Assembly (NCBI GenBank): GCA_949358305.1
Contig: CASHSZ010000135.1
Span: forward strand, 124,001-188,000
Direction of reading: 5' to 3'
DNA: 64,000 nt
Source: Strigamia acuminata
Taxonomy: Eukaryota > Arthropoda > Chilopoda > Geophilomorpha > Linotaeniidae
Positions 57,700 to 64,000 of this stretch are shown here, in pieces (within the stretch, counting starts at the first letter, position 1; each line of letters starts with the position of its first letter). A program made the position numbers and the translations under genes. The notes under the pieces were generated by a model, which was given only the letters and a program-made list of their open reading frames with translations, did not search any database and had not been told where the DNA came from.

Positions 57700-60600
57700 T
57701 AAGTCAACTGCGATGTGAAATGATCACAAATTTTTTTTTCAAAATTTAATGCTTGGGTGTTGCTAAAACTTACATTGAAGGCTTCTACTAAGGTTTAAAC
57801 ACTATTTCTGAACATTCAGAGACATTGGTCTTATGGTGTTTGTGCTAAGTCAACTGTGATGAGATCAAAAGTCTATTCTCCCAAATCATCGGTTGGATGT
57901 TTCTAAAACTTACATTGGAGCCTTCTACTAAGGTTTAAACACTATTTCTGAACATTCAGAGACATTGGTCTTGTGGTGTTTGTGCTAAGTCAACTGTGAT
58001 GAGATCAAAAGTCTATTCTCCCAAATCATTGGTTGGATGTTTCTAAAACTTACATTGGAGCCTTCTACTAAGGTTTAAACACTATTTCTGAACATTCAGA
58101 GACATTGGTCTTGTGGTGTTTGTGCTAAGTCAACTGTGATGAGATCAAAAGTCTATTCTCCCAAATCATCGGTTGAATGTTTCTAAAACTTACATTGGAG
58201 CCTTCTACTAAGGTTTAAACACTATTTCTGAACATTCAGAGACATTGGTCTTGTGGTGTTTGTGCTAAGTCAACTGCGATGTGAAATAAGCTCAAAATTT
58301 TTTTTTCAAAATTTATTGCTTGGGTGTTGCTAAAACTTACATTGAAGGCTTCTACTAAGGTTTAAACACTATTTCTAAACATTCAGAGACATTGGTCTTG
58401 TGGTGTTTGTGCTAAGTCAACTGCGATGTGAAATAAGCTCAAAATTTTTTTTTCAAAATTTATTGCTTGGGTGTTGCTAAAACTTATATTGAAGGCTTCT
58501 ACTAAGGTTTAAACACTATTTCTGAACATTCAGAGACATTGGTCTTGTGGTGTTTGTGCTAAGTCAACTGCGATGTGAAATGATCACAAATTTTTTTTTC
58601 AAAATTTAATGCTTGGGTGTTGCTAAAACTTACATTGAAGGCTTCTACTAAGGTTTAAACACTATTTCTGAACATTCAGAGACATTGGTCTTATGGTGTT
58701 TGTGCTAAGTCAACTGTGATGAGATCAAAAGTCTATTCTCCCAAATCATCGGTTGGATGTTTCTAAAACTTACATTGGAGCCTTCTACTAAGGTTTAAAC
58801 ACTATTTCTGAACATTCAGAGACATTGGTCTTGTGGTGTTTGTGCTAAGTCAACTGTGATGAGATCAAAAGTCTATTCTCCCAAATCATTGGTTGGATGT
58901 TTCTAAAACTTACATTGGAGCCTTCTACTAAGGTTTAAACACTATTTCTGAACATTCAGAGACATTGGTCTTGTGGTGTTTGTGCTAAGTCAACTGTGAT
59001 GAGATCAAAAGTCTATTCTCCCAAATCATCGGTTGAATGTTTCTAAAACTTACATTGGAGCCTTCTACTAAGGTTTAAACACTATTTCTGAACATTCAGA
59101 GACATTGGTCTTGTGGTGTTTGTGCTAAGTCAACTGCGATGTGAAATAAGCTCAAAATTTTTTTTTCAAAATTTATTGCTTGGGTGTTGCTAAAACTTAC
59201 ATTGAAGGCTTCTACTAAGGTTTAAACACTATTTCTAAACATTCAGAGACATTGGTCTTGTGGTGTTTGTGCTAAGTCAACTGTGATGAGATCAAAAGTC
59301 TATTCTCCCAAATCATCGGTTGGATGTTTCTAAAACTTACATTGGAGCCTTCTACTAAGGTTTAAACACTATTTCTGAACATTCAGAGACATTGGTCTTA
59401 TGGTGTTTGTGCTAAGTCAACTGTGATGAGATCAAAAGTCTATTCTCCCAAATCATCGGTTGGATGTTTCTAAAACTTACATTGGAGCCTTCTACTAAGG
59501 TTTAAACACTATTTCTGAACATTCAGAGACATTGGTCTTGTGGTGTTTGTGCTAAGTCAACTGCGATGTAAAATGAGCTCAAAATTTTTTTTTCAAAATT
59601 TATTGCTTGGGTGTTTTTAAAACTTATATTGAAGGCTTCTACTAAGGTTTAAACACTATTTCTAAACATTCAGAGACATTGGACTTGTGATGTTTGTGCT
59701 AAGTCAACTGTGATGAGATCAAAAGTCTATTCTCCCAAATCATCAGTTGGATGTTTCTAAAACTTACATTGGAGCCTTCTACTAAGGTTTAAACACTATT
59801 TCTGAACATTCAGAGACATTGGTCTTGTGGTGTTTGTGCTAAGTCAACTGTGATGAGATCAAAAGTCTATTCTCCCAAATCATCGGTTGAATGTTTCTAA
59901 AACTTACATTGGAGCCTTCTACTAAGGTTTAAACACTATTTCTGAACATTCAGAGACATTGGTCTTGTGGTGTTTGTGCTAAGTCAACTGCGATGTGAAA
60001 TAAGCTCAAAAATTTTTTTTCAAAATTTATTGCTTGGGTGTTGCTAAAACTTACATTGAAGGCTTCTACTAAGGTTTAAACACTATTTCTAAACATTCAG
60101 AGACATTGGTCTTGTGGTGTTTGTGCTAAGTCAACTGTGATGAGATCAAAAGTCTATTCTCCCAAATCATCGGTTGGATGTTTCTAAAACTTACATTGGA
60201 GCCTTCTACTAAGGTTTAAACACTATTTCTGAACATTCAGAGACATTGGACTTGTGGTGTTTGTGCTAAGTCAACTGCGATGTGAAATGAGCTCAAAATT
60301 TTTTTTTCAAAATTTATTGCTTGGGTGTTGCTAAAACTTATATTGAAGGCTTCTACTAAGGTTTAAACACTATTTCTGAACATTCAGAGACATTGGTCTT
60401 GTGGTGTTTGTGCTAAGTCAACTGCGATGTGAAATGAGCTCAAAATTTTTTTTTCAAAATTTAATGCTTGGGTGTTGCTAAAACTTACATTGAAGGCTTC
60501 TACTAAGGTTTAAACACTATTTCTGAACATTCAGAGACATTGGACTTGTGATGTTTGTGCTAAGTCAACTGTGATGAGATCAAAAGTCTATTCTCCCAAA

Positions 60601-63600
60601 TCATCAGTTGGATGTTTCTAAAACTTACATTGGAGCCTTCTACTAAGGTTTAAACACTATTTCTGAACATTCAGAGACATTGGTCTTGTGGTGTTTGTGC
60701 TAAGTCAACTGTGATGAGATCAAAAGTCTATTCTCCCAAATCATCGGTTGGATGTTTCTAAAACTTACATTGGAGCCTTCTACTAAGGTTTAAACACTAT
60801 TTCTGAACATTCAGAGACATTGGTCTTGTGGTGTTTGTGCTAAGTCAACTGTGATGAGATCAAAAGTCTATTCTCCCAAATCATCGGTTGGATGTTTCTA
60901 AAACTTACATTGGAGCCTTCTACTAAGGTTTAAACACTATTTCTGAACATTCAGAGACATTGGTCTTGTGGTGTTTGTGCTAAGTCAACTGCGATGTAAA
61001 ATGAGCTCAAAATTTTTTTTTCAAAATTTATTGCTTGGGTGTTTTTAAAACTTATATTGAAGGCTTCTACTAAGGTTTAAACACTATTTCTGAACATTCA
61101 GAGACATTGGACTTGTGATGTTTGTGCTAAGTCAACTGTGATGAGATCAAAAGTCTATTCTCCCAAATCATCAGTTGGATGTTTCTAAAACTTACATTGG
61201 AGCCTTCTACTAAGGTTTAAACACTATTTCTGAACATTCAGAGACATTGGTCTTGTGGTGTTTGTGCTAAGTCAACTGTGATGAGATCAAAAGTCTATTC
61301 TCCCAAATCATTGGTTGGATGTTTCTAAAACTTACATTGGAGCCTTCTACTAAGGTTTAAACACTATTTCTGAACATTCAGAGACATTGGTCTTGTGGTG
61401 TTTGTGCTAAGTCAACTGTGATGAGATCAAAAGTCTATTCTCCCAAATCATCGGTTGAATGTTTCTAAAACTTACATTGGAGCCTTCTACTAAGGTTTAA
61501 ACACTATTTCTGAACATTCAGAGACATTGGTCTTGTGGTGTTTGTGCTAAGTCAACTGCGATGTGAAATAAGCTCAAAAATTTTTTTTCAAAATTTATTG
61601 CTTGGGTGTTGCTAAAACTTACATTGAAGGCTTCTACTAAGGTTTAAACACTATTTCTAAACATTCAGAGACATTGGTCTTGTGGTGTTTGTGCTAAGTC
61701 AACTGTGATGAGATCAAAAGTCTATTCTCCCAAATCATCGGTTGGATGTTTCTAAAACTTACATTGGAGCCTTCTACTAAGGTTTAAACACTATTTCTGA
61801 ACATTCAGAGACATTGGACTTGTGGTGTTTGTGCTAAGTCAACTGCGATGTGAAATGAACTCAAAATTTTTTTTTCAAAATTTATTGCTTGGGTGTTGCT
61901 AAAACTTATATTGAAGGCTTCTACTAAGGTTTAAACACTATTTCTGAACATTCAGAGACATTGGTCTTGTGGTGTTTGTGCTAAGTCAACTGCGATGTGA
62001 AATGAGCTCAAAATTTTTTTTTCAAAATTTAATGCTTGGGTGTTGCTAAAACTTACATTGAAGGCTTCTACTAAGGTTTAAACACTATTTCTGAACATTC
62101 AGAGACATTGGACTTGTGATGTTTGTGCTAAGTCAACTGTGATGAGATCAAAAGTCTATTCTCCCAAATCATCAGTTGGATGTTTCTAAAACTTACATTG
62201 GAGCCTTCTACTAAGGTTTAAACACTATTTCTGAACATTCAGAGACATTGGTCTTGTGGTGTTTGTGCTAAGTCAACTGTGATGAGATCAAAAGTCTATT
62301 CTCCCAAATCATCGGTTGGATGTTTCTAAAACTTACATTGGAGCCTTCTACTAAGGTTTAAACACTATTTCTGAACATTCAGAGACATTGGTCTTGTGGT
62401 GTTTGTGCTAAGTCAACTGTGATGAGATCAAAAGTCTATTCTCCCAAATCATCGGTTGGATGTTTCTAAAACTTACATTGGAGCCTTCTACTAAGGTTTA
62501 AACACTATTTCTGAACATTCAGAGACATTGGTCTTGTGGTGTTTGTGCTAAGTCAACTGCAATGTGAAATAAGCTCAAAATTTTTTTTTCAAAGTTTATT
62601 GCTTGGGTGTTGCTAAAACTTACATTGAAGGCTTCTACTAAGGTTTAAACACTATTTCTAAACATTCAGAGACATTGGTCTTGTGGTGTTTGTGCTAAGT
62701 CAACTGTGATGAGATCAAAAGTCTATTCTCCCAAATCATCGGTTGGATGTTTCTAAAACTTACATTGGAGCCTTCTACTAAGGTTTAAACACTATTTCTG
62801 AACATTCAGAGACATTGGACTTGTGGTGTTTGTGCTAAGTCAACTGCGATGTGAAATGAGCTCAAAATTTTTTTTTCAAAATTTATTGCTTGGGTGTTGC
62901 TAAAACTTATATTGAAGGCTTCTACTAAGGTTTAAACACTATTTCTGAACATTCAGAGACATTGGTCTTGTGGTGTTTGTGCTAAGTCAACTGTGATGAG
63001 ATCAAAAGTCTATTCTCCCAAATCATCGGTTGGATGTTTCTAAAACTTACATTGGAGCCTTCTACTAAGGTTTAAACACTATTTCTGAACATTCAGAGAC
63101 ATTGGTCTTGTGGTGTTTGTGCTAAGTCAACTGTGATGAGATCAAAAGTCTATTCTCCCAAATCATCGGTTGAATGTTTCTAAAACTTACATTGGAGCCT
63201 TCTACTAAGGTTTAAACACTATTTCTGAACATTCAGAGACATTGGTCTTGTGGTGTTTGTGCTAAGTCAACTGCGATGTGAAATAAGCTCAAAAATTTTT
63301 TTTCAAAATTTATTGCTTGGGTGTTGCTAAAACTTACATTGAAGGCTTCTACTAAGGTTTAAACACTATTTCTGAACATTCAGAGACATTGGACTTGTGG
63401 TGTTTGTGCTAAGTCAACTGCGATGTGAAATGAGCTCAAAATTTTTTTTTCAAAATTTATTGCTTGGGTGTTGCTAAAACTTATATTGAAGGCTTCTACT
63501 AAGGTTTAAACACTATTTCTGAACATTCAGAGACATTGGTCTTGTGGTGTTTGTGCTAAGTCAACTGTGATGAGATCAAAAGTCTATTCTCCCAAATCAT

Positions 63601-64000
63601 CGGTTGGATGTTTCTAAAACTTACATTGGAGCTTTCTACTAAGGTTTAAACACTATTTCTGAACATTCAGAGACATTGGTCTTATGGTGTTTGTGCTAAG
63701 TCAACTGTGATGAGATCAAAAGTCTATTCTCCCAAATCATCGGTTGGATGTTTCTAAAACTTACATTGGAGCCTTCTACTAAGGTTTAAACACTATTTCT
63801 GAACATTCAGAGACATTGGTCTTGTGGTGTTTGTGCTAAGTCAACTGTGATGAGATCAAAAGTCTATTCTCCCAAATCATTGGTTGGATGTTTCTAAAAC
63901 TTACATTGGAGCCTTCTACTAAGGTTTAAACACTATTTCTGAACATTCAGAGACATTGGTCTTGTGGTGTTTGTGCTAAGTCAACTGTGATGAGATCAAA
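57700..64000. repeat. Distal satellite domain with left-block-like variants
   Basis: From about 59.6 kb the array again carries variants typical of 1-11739: acttgtgatg (near 59690, 60541, 61111, 62111) and gcaatgtgaaataag (62559; also 6071 and 10052). It also has its own A5T8 form of the B tract (near 60003, 61571, 63286) and a tgatcacaaa variant duplicated at 57721 and 58581. This is a separate higher-order domain, not a simple continuation of 21-57 kb. Confidence 0.6.

Larger units (their letters stand above)
21009..64000. repeat. Satellite DNA array, right block (about 305 monomers)
   Basis: The same satellite as 1-11739, in the same orientation and in phase with it once the retrotransposon and one TTTG are removed. 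It begins inside a monomer whose cassette is a B type with a private change (gcgatgcg at about 21029). Variants rare or absent on the left are common here: tattcttcc instead of tattctccc, atttccgaac, and tttatgctaag. The block continues past the right window edge. Small private changes are scattered through it, such as a 1-nt deletion in agacatggtc near 47875 and tttctgctaag near 55271. No genes or other insertions were seen in these 43 kb. Confidence 0.97.

Overview
This window is repetitive eukaryotic DNA with no host gene. It holds one long tandem satellite array interrupted by a single, structurally complete LTR retrotransposon of the BEL/Pao type on the minus strand. BEL/Pao elements are known only from animals. 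Together with the AT-rich satellite this points to a metazoan, most likely an arthropod or insect, and to centromeric or pericentromeric heterochromatin. The species cannot be named from what is visible.

Layout. (1) 1-11739: satellite array of about 83 monomers, head to tail. (2) 11740-21008: a 9,269-bp BEL/Pao element, flanked by a 4-bp direct repeat TTTG (11736-11739 and 21009-21012). (3) 21009-64000: the same satellite continues in phase for about 305 monomers and leaves the window still in the array. Removing the element and one TTTG restores an uninterrupted monomer.

Satellite. Monomers come in two main classes, 140 bp (A) and 147 bp (B), plus a 139-bp class (C) that looks like an A/B hybrid. 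All share a nearly invariant 71-bp core containing the palindrome GTTTAAAC. They differ in a 69-76-bp cassette that is only about 75% identical between A and B. Monomers are arranged in higher-order repeats of 10, 12, 19 and more units, overlaid by larger duplications at offsets of 1,426, 1,707, 2,701, 3,121, 5,977 and 7,680 bp.

Retrotransposon, read in its own (minus) direction. The 5' LTR is 19453-21008. A 909-bp leader follows, with a tRNA-His-like primer binding site and an unexplained 283-codon open frame. Gag is 18543-17203, with a DUF1759 region and three zinc knuckles. Pol is 17202-13309 and carries aspartic protease, reverse transcriptase, RNase H, integrase and the DUF5641 tail. The 3' LTR is 13255-11740. 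Gag and pol lie in one frame, separated only by a TAA stop, and pol has no ATG of its own at its beginning. There is no envelope gene. The LTRs differ by one substitution, a 1-nt indel and a 39-nt repeat-unit indel, so the insertion is recent and may still be active.

I found no CRISPR, tRNA, rRNA or host coding gene. The most unusual points are the same-frame gag/TAA/pol arrangement, the long leader frame, a pyrimidine-rich (not purine-rich) sense strand next to the 3' LTR, the YY1/PHO-like repeats in the LTR, and the mosaic core/cassette structure of the satellite.
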